A stretch of DNA of 64,000 nt from Streptomyces wedmorensis. GTDB taxonomy: Bacteria; Actinomycetota; Actinomycetes; Streptomycetales; Streptomycetaceae. Within the stretch, counting starts at the first letter, position 1, and the number at the start of each line of letters is the position of its first letter. The notes under the pieces were generated by a model that ran no database searches, was not told the origin of the DNA, and saw only the letters and a program-made list of their open reading frames with translations. Shown here one piece after another: positions 8,962 through 16,862 of this stretch. Both the position numbers and the translations under genes were made by a program. Where the stretch lies: assembly GCF_000716445.1 (NCBI RefSeq), contig NZ_JNWK01000039.1, positions 1 to 64,000 on the forward strand, read 5' to 3'.

Positions 8962-9633
8962 TCAGTCCTGGCCGGCGGGACGCAGTTCGCGTTCGAGGGC
9001 GGACAGGGCGAAGGTGTGAGGGGAGGTGTGCCTCCAGCGGGAGCGGCCGAACATCACGTCCTCGGAGAGTCCGCTCAACATGGCCACGGCCCGGATGGTG
9101 AACTCGGGGAGGTCGACGTCGGCGAAGTGTCCCAGGTCGCGGCCCTCGCGCAGGATGGCTTCCAGGCGCTCGTCCCAGCCGTCGAGCAGTTCGGTGAGGA
9201 TCTGGTGGCCCGCTTCGTCGTGGCGCTGGGCGAGGACCTGTGTCCACAGTGCGTAGCGTTCGTCGCCTTGGTGGCGGGGCAGGTAGAAGCGTACGAACAG
9301 GTCCAGCTTCTCGGCGGGAGACGCAGCCTGGTCGGCGGCGTGCTGGAACCGGGTCCAGAGGTCCGCTTGGCTCCAGGCGAGGACTTCGAGCAGGAGCCGG
9401 TCCTTCTTGCCGAAGTGGTAGAGGATGTGGCCCGTGCTCATGCCGGCGCGGGCGGCGATGTCCGACATTCGCAGGGCCGCTGTGCCCTTCTCGGCGATGA
9501 CGCTGATGGCGGCCCGCATGGCCCGCTCCCGCGCGTCGTCCCCGCTGGGCTGACGTTTCCTGTCGATCGGGACCCGGGCGGCGGGCCGCGAGGCGGCGCC
9601 GTTCTCGACGGGCCCGGTCTCTGACGTCGGCAT
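8962..9633 (-). CDS. TetR/AcrR-family transcriptional regulator
   Basis: 223 residues from ATG 9633. Residues 30-80 form the helix-turn-helix domain (MRAAISVIAEKGTAALRMSD, then ARAGMSTGHILYHFGKKDRL); the rest is the helical ligand-binding domain with a long acidic helix (LTELLDGWDERLEAILREGR). It is divergent from the amidase gene. The space between holds a perfect TCTAGACT-CTT-AGTCTAGA palindrome (9685-9703), placed to control both promoters. It most likely represses itself and the amidase until an amide-type ligand is bound; that link is inference from position. Confidence 0.85.
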   Translation of the reverse strand: MPTSETGPVENGAASRPAARVPIDRKRQPSGDDARERAMRAAISVIAEKGTAALRMSDIAARAGMSTGHILYHFGKKDRLLLEVLAWSQADLWTRFQHAADQAASPAEKLDLFVRFYLPRHQGDERYALWTQVLAQRHDEAGHQILTELLDGWDERLEAILREGRDLGHFADVDLPEFTIRAVAMLSGLSEDVMFGRSRWRHTSPHTFALSALERELRPAGQD

Positions 9634-9684
9634 GCGCTCACTTTCGGTTCCGGAAATCCAGGTTTCAAGTGTAGGTTCCGAAAT

Positions 9685-9703
9685 TCTAGACTCTTAGTCT
9701 AGA
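9685..9703. promoter_or_regulatory. Palindromic operator between TetR and amidase genes
   Basis: Perfect 8-bp arms TCTAGACT / AGTCTAGA separated by CTT, in an AT-rich patch of the divergent intergenic region. Size, symmetry and position are those of a TetR operator. Confidence 0.65.
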
Positions 9704-9805
9704 CTGAAAATCAAGTCAGAGCGATGGGGTGTGACGGCCGGCAGTGCGCGGTCGCCCCGACGGCCAGCGGCCCGCCTGCCCTACTCACCCCCAGGAGACA
9801 CCCAC

Positions 9806-11542
9806 ATGACGAGCGGATTCGATGTCGTCGAGACCTGTATCGCCGACCTGCGCGCAGCGCTGGAGAAGGGCGAGACGACGGCGGTCGGCCTGCTCGACGC
9901 CTATCTCGCGCGGATCGACGCGTACGACCGGCCCGGTACGGCCACCGCTCTGAACGCGATGGTCGTGATGAACCCGCACGCCCGGGCGGAAGCGGAGGCC
10001 TCCGACGCCCGCCGTGCCCGCGGCGAGACGCTGGGCCCGCTGGACGGCATCCCGTACACCGCCAAGGACAGCTACCTCGCCGAGGGGCTCACGGCGGCGT
10101 CCGGCTCCCCGGCGTTCGAGCACCTCGTCGCCCAGCGTGACGCCTTCGCCATCGAGCGGCTGCGCGCGGGCGGCGCGGTGCTCATCGGGCTCACCAACAT
10201 GCCGCCCATGGCGAACGGCGGCATGCAGCGCGGCGTGTACGGCCGTGCGGAGAGCCCGTACAGCGCCGACTGGCTCACCAGCGCCTACGGCTCCGGCTCC
10301 TCCAACGGCTCCGGCACGGCGACGGCGGCGTCCTTCGGCGCGTTCGGCCTCGGCGAGGAGACCTGGTCCTCGGGGCGCGCGCCCGCGTCGAACAACGCGC
10401 TGTGCGCCTACACCCCCAGCCGCGGAGTGATCTCGGTCCGCGGCAACTGGCCGCTCGTGCCGACGATGGACGTCGTGGTCCCGCACACCCGCACCATGGC
10501 CGACCTGCTCGAACTGCTCGACGTCATCGTCGCCGACGACCCGCACACGCGCGGGGACCTGTGGCGGGCGCAGCCGTGGTTGGCGCTGCCCCCGGCGTCG
10601 CAGGTACGTCCCGCCTCCTACCCGGCCCTCGCGCCCGCCGACGCCGAGGCAGCGTCCGGCGCTCTCGCCGGCAAGCGCGTCGGGGTGCCCCGGATGTACA
10701 TCAACGCCGACCCCGCCGCCGGAACGAACCCCGCCGGAGGCATCGGCGGCCAGACCGGGCAGCGCATCGACACGCGCCCCTCGGTGATCACCCTCTGGGA
10801 AGCCGCCCGCCGCGACCTGGAGGCCGCCGGGGCCGAGGTGGTCGAGGTCGACTTCCCCGTGGTGTCGAACTACGAGTCCGACCGCCCCGGAGCGCCCTCG
10901 CTGTACACGCGCGGACTGGTCAGCCGCGAGTACCTCGCCTTCGAGATCGAGGACCTGTCCGCCTGGGCCTGGGACGACTTCCTGCGCGCCAACGGCGACC
11001 CGGCGCTCTCCACCCTGGCCGACGTCGACGGCGACCGCATATGGCCCAAGCAGGAGGGCGAGCTGCCCGACCGGTACGACGGCTTCGACGACACGATCGG
11101 CGAGTACCCCCGCTTCGTGCGCGAGCGCCCGTACGCGTCCCTCGCCGACATGCCGCTCCTCGAGCAGGGACTGCGCGGGCTGGAGGAGACGCGCCGCGTC
11201 GACCTGGAGCTGTGGATGGACGGACTGGGCCTGGACGCGGTGGTCTTCCCCGCGGTGGCCGACGTGGGCCCCGCGGACATGGACGTCAGCGTGGCGTCCG
11301 CCGACCTCGGCTGGCGCAACGGTGTCTGGGTCGCCAACGGCAACCTGGTCCCCCGCCACCTCGGCATCCCCACGGTGACCGTGCCCATGGGCACCATGAC
11401 GGACACCGGCATGCCCGTCGGGCTGACCTTCGCGGGCCGCGCCTACGACGACAACGCCCTGCTCTCCCTCGCGGCGGCCTTCGAGAAGACCGGCCGCCGA
11501 CGGACGGTGCCGCCGCGCACGCCGCGCCTGTCGGCCGAGTGA
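9806..11542 (+). CDS. Amidase-signature-family hydrolase
   Basis: 578 residues from ATG 9806 with AGGAGA 8 nt upstream; an in-frame GTG at 9731 lacks such a site. The Ser-cisSer-Lys triad can be placed: K87 (YTAKDSY), cis-Ser about S165 (GSGSSNGSG) and nucleophile about S189 (GEETWSSGRAPAS). The usual GTDTGGS is changed to GEETWSS, so this is a divergent subgroup. The protein is cytosolic, with no signal peptide, and is longer than typical amidases (about 470 residues) because of insertions between residues 290 and 460. It should hydrolyse a C-N amide bond; the substrate is unknown. Control is probably by the divergent TetR gene. Confidence 0.8.
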   Translation: MTSGFDVVETCIADLRAALEKGETTAVGLLDAYLARIDAYDRPGTATALNAMVVMNPHARAEAEASDARRARGETLGPLDGIPYTAKDSYLAEGLTAASGSPAFEHLVAQRDAFAIERLRAGGAVLIGLTNMPPMANGGMQRGVYGRAESPYSADWLTSAYGSGSSNGSGTATAASFGAFGLGEETWSSGRAPASNNALCAYTPSRGVISVRGNWPLVPTMDVVVPHTRTMADLLELLDVIVADDPHTRGDLWRAQPWLALPPASQVRPASYPALAPADAEAASGALAGKRVGVPRMYINADPAAGTNPAGGIGGQTGQRIDTRPSVITLWEAARRDLEAAGAEVVEVDFPVVSNYESDRPGAPSLYTRGLVSREYLAFEIEDLSAWAWDDFLRANGDPALSTLADVDGDRIWPKQEGELPDRYDGFDDTIGEYPRFVRERPYASLADMPLLEQGLRGLEETRRVDLELWMDGLGLDAVVFPAVADVGPADMDVSVASADLGWRNGVWVANGNLVPRHLGIPTVTVPMGTMTDTGMPVGLTFAGRAYDDNALLSLAAAFEKTGRRRTVPPRTPRLSAE

Positions 11543-11606
11543 CCTGACGAAGGCCCCCCGAGCGGATCGCGGCGGCCGGAAGCGGAAGCGAGCAACCGAC
11601 GACACC

Positions 11607-11643
11607 GGGGGGAGGGCGTGGCATTCGCCCACGCCCTCCCCCC
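11607..11643. terminator. Strong hairpin terminator after the amidase
   Basis: A perfect 15-bp stem (11607-11621 with 11629-11643) with a 7-nt loop, GC-rich, about 65 bp after the amidase stop. It probably works in both directions. Confidence 0.7.
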
Positions 11644-11651
11644 ACGCTCGG

Positions 11652-11850
11652 ATCAACGGGCGCCGGTCACGCAGGGCAGTTCCACCAGGGTGTCGGCGAG
11701 GCGATCGGTGGCCGGTCCGCCGTCCTGGTCCGGCTCCGGGGAGCCGCCGTCGCGTCCGCCGAGGAGCTGCCTTGACCAGCAAGGCCGCGTTCAGGCCCGC
11801 CTCGTGGGCGGCCTCGTTCACCGCGAGCCGCCCACGCCTGCCACCGTGCC
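11652..11850 (-). pseudogene. C-terminal relic of an unidentified gene
   Basis: The reverse strand reads RLAVNEAAHEAGLNAALLVK, then one base out of phase QLLGGRDGG and ATDRLADTLVELPCVTGAR before a TGA near 11652. One extra G near 11774 explains the shift. Upstream it dissolves into a Gly/Arg/His-rich stretch made of an 18-bp tandem repeat (about 11835-11880). I do not recognise the family. Confidence 0.3.
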
Positions 11851-11934
11851 CACGCCCGCCACCGTGCCCACGCCCGCCACTGGCCGACGGCCGCGCCGAC
11901 CCGCCCGGCTCGGCCCTCACCGGCCGTCCCGGTC

Positions 11935-12672
11935 TCAGGCAGCGGGCCTCGATGTCCATACGGTGCCCCGGGCCTCGTACTCCAGCATGGCCTCCAGGGC
12001 GGTCGCCGTGTCGGAGCCGAGTTCGCGGCGGGTGAGCCAGAGGGCGAGTTCGAGGCCCGAGGTGATGCCGCCGGCCGTCACGAGGTCCCCGTCGTCGACG
12101 ACCCGTGCGTTCTTCACAAGGCCGCCTCGTCGTTCGAGGTCGGCCTTCGCCCTGTGGTGCGTGGTGCAGGGACGGCCACGCGTCAGCCCGGCGGCGGCGA
12201 GCAGCATGACCCCCGTGCAGAGGGCGCCCAGGGTGAGACCGGGGCGGGAGGAAGCCGCCGCGAGGGCGCGCGGCAGGACGCCCCGGTCGGTCTCGGCCCA
12301 CACGCCCGGGCTGTCACGGCGGGCATAGCCGCCGCCGGGGACGACGAGGAGGTCCGCCTCGTCGGGGGCCCAGCGGTGCAGATCCCTGACCGTCGTGCCG
12401 TAGGCGGCGGTGACCGACCGGGCTCCGGTCGCCGACACGTAGCGGACCTCGACCGGCCGGGAGGTGAAGAATCCGGCCGCGGAGAAGACCTCGTACGGGG
12501 CGGCGAAGTCCAGCTCTTCCACACCGTCGAACATCACCACGTGGACGCGCAGCGGCCCGGTCGCCCCGCCGGCGGACGCGCGTGCGCTCCGGGTGCCCGC
12601 CAGGGCGCCCGTGGCGCTGGCGGCCGTGGCGCCGACGGCCGTGGTCGCACGGAGTACCTGCCTGCGGTTCAT
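11935..12672 (-). CDS. DJ-1/PfpI-family protein with twin-arginine-type signal
   Basis: 245 residues from ATG 12672 with AGGAG about 9 nt upstream. The N-terminus MNRRQVLRATTAVG followed by an Ala-rich stretch looks like a Tat signal, so the protein is probably exported folded. The rest is a class I glutamine-amidotransferase-like DJ-1/PfpI domain: VHVVMFDGVEELDFAAPYEV, LLVVPGGG, the nucleophile elbow LGALCTGVML (C152), and the late TAGGITSGLELALWL segment found also in GlxA regulators and isonitrile hydratases. A DNA-binding domain is absent, so it is more likely an enzyme (isonitrile hydratase, chaperone or protease-like). It is divergent from the metal ABC operon across a duplicated palindrome. 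Confidence 0.8.
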   Translation of the reverse strand: MNRRQVLRATTAVGATAASATGALAGTRSARASAGGATGPLRVHVVMFDGVEELDFAAPYEVFSAAGFFTSRPVEVRYVSATGARSVTAAYGTTVRDLHRWAPDEADLLVVPGGGYARRDSPGVWAETDRGVLPRALAAASSRPGLTLGALCTGVMLLAAAGLTRGRPCTTHHRAKADLERRGGLVKNARVVDDGDLVTAGGITSGLELALWLTRRELGSDTATALEAMLEYEARGTVWTSRPAA

Positions 12673-12721
12673 CGAGGGCTCCTGTCTCGGAAGGGACGAC
12701 GGGAAGGGGGTCGGGCCGCCG

Positions 12722-12829
12722 TCCCGCCCGGTTCCCGCGGTCGTCCGGGAACTCGGAGGCCCCGCCGTACGATCCCTCCCGCCCGGTTCCCGCGGTCGTC
12801 CGGGAACTCGGAGGCCCCGCCGTACGACT
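12722..12829. repeat. 55-bp tandem duplication carrying a palindrome
   Basis: Two nearly identical units begin at 12722 and 12777. Each contains the inverted repeat GTTCCCG-(8 nt)-CGGGAAC and ends GCCGTACGA. They lie in the divergent promoter region of the PfpI gene and the metal ABC operon, so they may be a doubled regulator-binding site. Confidence 0.7.
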
Positions 12830-12868
12830 CCTCCACCGCACCGGCACGGAAGCGGCGAGAGGCACGGG

Positions 12869-13504
12869 ATGGGCGGACTGGACATACGCATGCGCGGGGT
12901 CGCCTGTCGGCACGGTCGCGCCGAGGCCGTCGTGGGGGTCGATCTGGAGATCGCCGCCGGGGAGCGGGTCGCGCTGACGGGGACGAACGGGTCCGGGAAG
13001 ACGACGCTGCTGCGTGCGGTCCTCGGGCTGCACCGGCAGACGTACGGCTCCATCGAGGTCGGCGGGCGCGGCGCGCGCTCGACCGCCGAGTGGGCGTGGC
13101 GGCGCCGGTCGTGTGCCTGGATCCCGCAGAAGCCCGCGGCCGGCCGTTTCCCGCTGCGCGGTGACGAGCTGCTCGCGAGCAGCGGTGCGCCCGGCGAGGC
13201 GGTGCGGGCCGCCGGGCGGCTCGGGGTCGGAGCTCTGACCTCGCGTCCCGTGGGCACCCTGTCCGGTGGGCAGTTGCAGCGGATGTATCTGGCGCGGGCG
13301 ATCGGCTGCGTCGCCGCCGGCGCGCAGGTGCTGCTCGCGGACGAGCCGACCGCCGCCCTCGACTTCGAGGGGCAGGAGGAAGCGGCCGACGTGCTGGCCT
13401 CGCTGCCGGTCACGCTCGTGGTCGTGACCCACGACCGGGCGCTCGCGGATCGGTGCGACCGGGTCCTGGAGATGGCCGCCGGGCGGCTGCGGGAGGTGCG
13501 GTGA
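12869..13504 (+). CDS. Metal ABC transporter, ATP-binding protein (ZnuC-like)
   Basis: 211 residues from ATG 12869. Walker A is GTNGSGKT (38-45), the ABC signature is LSGGQLQRM, Walker B is VLLADEP, and the switch His lies in VVVTHDRAL. It would energise import at the cytoplasmic membrane. Its stop overlaps the GTG of the permease by 4 bp (GTGA, 13501-13504), and the binding protein follows, so three genes form one operon of the zinc/manganese (znu/tro) type. The order ATPase-permease-binding protein is less common in Streptomyces than binding protein first. The ion is inferred from the family only. Confidence 0.85.
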   Translation: MGGLDIRMRGVACRHGRAEAVVGVDLEIAAGERVALTGTNGSGKTTLLRAVLGLHRQTYGSIEVGGRGARSTAEWAWRRRSCAWIPQKPAAGRFPLRGDELLASSGAPGEAVRAAGRLGVGALTSRPVGTLSGGQLQRMYLARAIGCVAAGAQVLLADEPTAALDFEGQEEAADVLASLPVTLVVVTHDRALADRCDRVLEMAAGRLREVR

Positions 13505-14379
13505 GCACGCTCGCGGCGGCCGATCTCGGCGTCATGCTCCAGCTCGTTCCGGTCCAGCGGGCCGGGGTGGCACTGCTCCTGGCGGCCGTCGGTCTTCCGG
13601 TGATCGGCGTCGTCATCGTCGGGCTCGACATCATGCCGGTGCGGTTCGCGATGATGCACGTGGCACTGCTCGGCATCGCGGTCGGGCTGCTGACGGGGAT
13701 CGATCCGATGGTGTGCGCCCTGGTGGCGTGCGCGCTGTCGGGGGCCGGCGTCGCGCCGCTGGCCCGGACGCCGTCGGGGCTCTCGGGGGCGATGGGCCTG
13801 TTGATGAGCCTCGCCATCGCCGCCGCGCTGCTCGTCCTCGCCGTCTCGGGCGTCAACGCCTCGGGGGCCTTCGCGCTGCTGTGGGGGTCGATCCTGTCCG
13901 TCGGCACGGCGGACCTCGTGGTTCTCGGCGCGCTCGCCGTGGTCGTGCCCGCGCTGTTCTGGTGGCGGCGTCGTGAGGTGGCGCTGCTGCTGTACGACCG
14001 CGAGCTCGCCCAGTGCTCGGGGGTGCCGGTCCGTTTCCTGACCACGGCTCTTCTCGTGCTGGTCGCGGTCGCGGTCGCCGGCGCGATCAAGCTGACCGGG
14101 GCGCTCCTGGTCGACGCGCTGACCCTGCTGCCCGCGCTCGCGGCGCGCCGTCTGGGCCGCTCGCTGGGGTCGATCACGCTGTGGGCGGTCGGCATCGGCG
14201 TCGCGGTCAACGTCACGGGCTTCCTGCTGGCCCTGTGGCTGGACTGGCCTCCGGGCCCGGTCCTCGTCCTGACGGCGGGGTTTGTCGTCCTCGCCGCGCA
14301 TCTCATTCCCGAACGGAGAACCAGCTCATGGCGCGCACCCGCGTCCGTACCGCCCGTCTCGCTTCCCTCGTCGCACTGA
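13501..14379 (+). CDS. Metal ABC transporter, permease (ZnuB/ABC-3 family)
   Basis: 292 residues from GTG 13501, translationally coupled to the ATPase. About eight hydrophobic helices are visible (for example VALLLAAVGLPVIGVVIVGL and LLMSLAIAAALLVLAVSG), with the ABC-3 features RFAMMHVALLGIAVG and the late IKLTGALLVDALTLLPALAA. It is the membrane channel for a divalent metal. The last 17 or so codons overlap the start of the binding-protein gene by 52 bp, so the three genes are tightly linked. Confidence 0.85.
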   Translation: MSTLAAADLGVMLQLVPVQRAGVALLLAAVGLPVIGVVIVGLDIMPVRFAMMHVALLGIAVGLLTGIDPMVCALVACALSGAGVAPLARTPSGLSGAMGLLMSLAIAAALLVLAVSGVNASGAFALLWGSILSVGTADLVVLGALAVVVPALFWWRRREVALLLYDRELAQCSGVPVRFLTTALLVLVAVAVAGAIKLTGALLVDALTLLPALAARRLGRSLGSITLWAVGIGVAVNVTGFLLALWLDWPPGPVLVLTAGFVVLAAHLIPERRTSSWRAPASVPPVSLPSSH

Positions 14380-15137
14380 GCGCTGTGCTGCCCTTGCTGG
14401 CCGGCTGCGGAGAGGACGAGCCGGCCGCGGGCACCGACCGCAACGGGGCGGTCGGCAAGCCGGTGGTCGTCGTGACGACCACGTGGGAGGGCGCTTTCGC
14501 CAAGGCCGCCGGGGCCGAGGACATCACGGTGATCGTGCCGCAGTCCGTGCACCACGCCCCGGACTACGACCCGAAGCCGTCCGATCTGGCAGCCGTCGCG
14601 AAGGCGGACTTCGTGCTGTACGCGCCGTTCGAGCCGTACGCGGCGAAGATCAAGGAGGCGGCCGGCTCGAAGGCGAAGCTCGTCGAGGTGAACCTCGACA
14701 ACGACCCGGTCGAGGCCGGAGCCGAGGTCGAGCGTCTCGGCGGCCTGTTCGGCACGAAGGACAGCGCCTCGCGGTGGAAAGCCGGCCTCGTCAGCGAGGT
14801 CGCGAAGCTGAACGGCGAGCTCAAGGCCGCCTGGCCGGGTGGCAAGAGCCCGGCCGTCGTCTCCCAGGTCTTCACGACCTGGGCGGCCGGTCTCGCGGGT
14901 GCCACGCCGGTGGGCACGTACGGCCCCGAGCCGGTCACCCCCGCACAGCTGGCCTCCCTCTCGGCGAAGAAGCCCGCCTTCGTCCTCGACAACGCGCACA
15001 TGTCGACCGGCACCGTGCTCCCGGACTCGGGCGCGAAGCAGGTCACGGTCGTGAACTACCCGGGCGAGGACCTGGATCTGCTGGCGGTGTACCGGAACGC
15101 GGCGGCCGAGCTGAAGGCGGCGATGAGCGGCTCCTGA
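14328..15137 (+). CDS. Metal ABC transporter, substrate-binding lipoprotein (ZnuA-like)
   Basis: 269 residues from ATG 14328 with GGAGAA upstream, inside the end of the permease gene. A lipobox LLAGC (C27) anchors it outside the membrane. The TroA/ZnuA fold is indicated by VPQSVHHAPDYDPKPSDL (likely metal His), YAPFEPYAAKI and the late DNAHMSTG. The His-rich acidic loop of classical zinc-binding ZnuA is missing, so manganese or another ion remains possible. No Zur-like AT-rich box is seen before the operon; the duplicated palindrome at 12722-12829 is the only regulatory candidate. Confidence 0.85.
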   Translation: MARTRVRTARLASLVALSAVLPLLAGCGEDEPAAGTDRNGAVGKPVVVVTTTWEGAFAKAAGAEDITVIVPQSVHHAPDYDPKPSDLAAVAKADFVLYAPFEPYAAKIKEAAGSKAKLVEVNLDNDPVEAGAEVERLGGLFGTKDSASRWKAGLVSEVAKLNGELKAAWPGGKSPAVVSQVFTTWAAGLAGATPVGTYGPEPVTPAQLASLSAKKPAFVLDNAHMSTGTVLPDSGAKQVTVVNYPGEDLDLLAVYRNAAAELKAAMSGS

Positions 15138-15153
15138 CCGCAGGACGAGCGAA

Positions 15154-15182
15154 GGGGGAGGGCCGTCACGCGGCCCTCCCCC
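15154..15182. terminator. Bidirectional hairpin terminator
   Basis: A perfect 12-bp GC stem (15154-15165 with 15171-15182) and 5-nt loop between the convergent metal-binding protein and acyl-CoA ligase genes. Confidence 0.7.
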
Positions 15183-15188
15183 GAGTCG

Positions 15189-16862
15189 TCACGCCTGGGC
15201 GAGTGCGGACGTCCGGTCCTCCGCGATCCGGGTCCGCAGCGCGGCGCGGTCGGACTTTCCGGCGGCGGTGAGCGGCAGTTCGGGCAGGACGAGCAGGTGC
15301 TCCGGGTGCTTGTACCGGTCGATTCCGCGCTCGGCGAGGTACACCCCCAGTTCGGCGAGGGACGGAGCCGTCGGGCCCTTGACGACCAGGCAGGCGGCGA
15401 GGCGTTCGCCCATGAGCGGGTCGGGCACGCTCACGCAGACCGCGTCGCGGACCTGAGGGTGGGAGACGAGTTCGCGTTCGACCTCGGCGGGGCTGATGTT
15501 GGCGCCGCCGCGGATGACCACGTCCTTGAGGCGGCCGGCGACGTGGAGGAGGCCGTCCTCGTCGAGGAAGCCGAGATCCCCGGTCCTGACCCAGCCCTCG
15601 GGTGTGCGGTAGCGGGCGTCGAGTTCGGGTGATCCCACGTAGCAGAGCGGGGTCATGGGGCCGCGGGAGACGATCTCGCCGATCCGTCCGTCGGGCAGCG
15701 GCTCGTGGGTGTCGGGGTCGGTGATGCGGATCTCGGCGACCCGGGGGTCGGGGCGGCCGGCGACGACGCCGGAGCGGTCGGTGGGCGGCACGGTGTGCTG
15801 GAGCCCGGTGTGGCAGTTGACGCCGTCGGCCGATCCGTACAGGTTGACGACGGGGCAGCCGAAGGCTTCGGCCGCCGCCTTGGCGGTCGTCTCGTCGAGT
15901 GGTGCGCCGCCGAGGACGAGCGCGGTGGGGACGGGCAGGGGCTCGTCCGTGCTCTCCAGGGTCTCCAGGGTCTCCAGGGTCTCCAGCATCATGCGGATCA
16001 TGGTGGGCACGCCGAGGATGTGGGTGGGCCGGTGGTCCCGTACGGCGGAGAGGGCGGCCTCGGGGGTGAAGTGGTCGAGCAGGACGAGCGTGCCGCCGTG
16101 GCGGGCGAGGGTGACGGCCGTGCCGTTGGATCCGAAGGCGGACGCCAGGGGGACGAGGAAGAGGCAGCGGGGCGGTGTGTCGTCGGGCATGAGGGAGGCG
16201 AGGAAGTTGCCGCGTCCTCCGGCCAGGGCGTTGTGGGAGTACGCGACCATCTTCGGCTCCGCCTCGGAGCCGGACGAGACGAGGATGCGGGCGGCTCCGT
16301 CGGGATCGGGACGGGCCGGGACGAAGCCGGCGGGGTCGGTACGCAGCAGCCGTGTGAGCGGAATCGTTCCGTCGGGGACGTCCCGGCCGGCGGCGACGAC
16401 GTGCCGCAGGGCGGGCAGCGCCGGGGCCAGGGCCTGGAGGTCGGCGGCGTGGGTCTGCCCCCGGTGCTCCACGGCGGCGACGACGGCGACGGCCTCCGCG
16501 CGGCGCAGCAGGGATTCGGCCTCGACGGCCCCGCGCCCGACCGGGAAGGGGAGGGCGATCGCGCCCAGGGCGGCGAGGGCGAGCTCCGCCATGACGGCGT
16601 TGCGACTGTTGGGCAGTTGGACGCCCACGACGTCCCCGGCACCGATGCCGAGCCCGCGCAGGCCCTTGGCCAGACAGCGGACCTTGCGGTCGAGGGCCGT
16701 GTAGCAGAGCTCGCCCTTGGCGTCGATCACGGCGGTGCGGTGCAGGTCGGCGATCTGTCTGGCGCGGTAGAGGCTGTAGAGGTCGAGGTCGGGGCAGGTG
16801 CCGTCCACGACCCAGGAGCGGCGGAGTTCGGTGGGGAGCAGGTCGGTCAGGGTGACGGTCAC
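15189..16862 (-). CDS. Acyl-CoA synthetase / AMP-dependent ligase (CaiC-like context)
   Basis: 557 residues. The likely start is GTG 16862, which overlaps the stop of the upstream CoA transferase (GTGA). Motifs of the ANL superfamily: VSSGSEAEPKMVAYSH (P-loop; the usual SGTTG is altered), VNLYGSADG, GWVRTGDLGFLDEDG, GRLKDVVIRGG and LPLTAAGKSDR with the catalytic Lys. It forms an acyl-adenylate and then acyl-CoA or another thioester. A 9-bp repeat encodes ETLETLETLE near residues 290-300. With the CoA transferase and dehydrogenase the set parallels carnitine-type CaiA/CaiB/CaiC acid metabolism; the acid is unknown. Confidence 0.8.
   Translation of the reverse strand: MTVTLTDLLPTELRRSWVVDGTCPDLDLYSLYRARQIADLHRTAVIDAKGELCYTALDRKVRCLAKGLRGLGIGAGDVVGVQLPNSRNAVMAELALAALGAIALPFPVGRGAVEAESLLRRAEAVAVVAAVEHRGQTHAADLQALAPALPALRHVVAAGRDVPDGTIPLTRLLRTDPAGFVPARPDPDGAARILVSSGSEAEPKMVAYSHNALAGGRGNFLASLMPDDTPPRCLFLVPLASAFGSNGTAVTLARHGGTLVLLDHFTPEAALSAVRDHRPTHILGVPTMIRMMLETLETLETLESTDEPLPVPTALVLGGAPLDETTAKAAAEAFGCPVVNLYGSADGVNCHTGLQHTVPPTDRSGVVAGRPDPRVAEIRITDPDTHEPLPDGRIGEIVSRGPMTPLCYVGSPELDARYRTPEGWVRTGDLGFLDEDGLLHVAGRLKDVVIRGGANISPAEVERELVSHPQVRDAVCVSVPDPLMGERLAACLVVKGPTAPSLAELGVYLAERGIDRYKHPEHLLVLPELPLTAAGKSDRAALRTRIAEDRTSALAQA

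Noticed and set aside
9785..12301. An 838-codon reverse frame running under the amidase gene
   Set aside because: It mirrors the amidase in the opposite strand, with Arg/Gly/His-rich text and no domain; the amidase frame has the catalytic triad.
15950..15990. 9-bp repeats in the acyl-CoA ligase as a regulatory array
   Set aside because: They are in frame and encode a Glu-Thr-Leu repeat inside the enzyme; no symmetric element is present.
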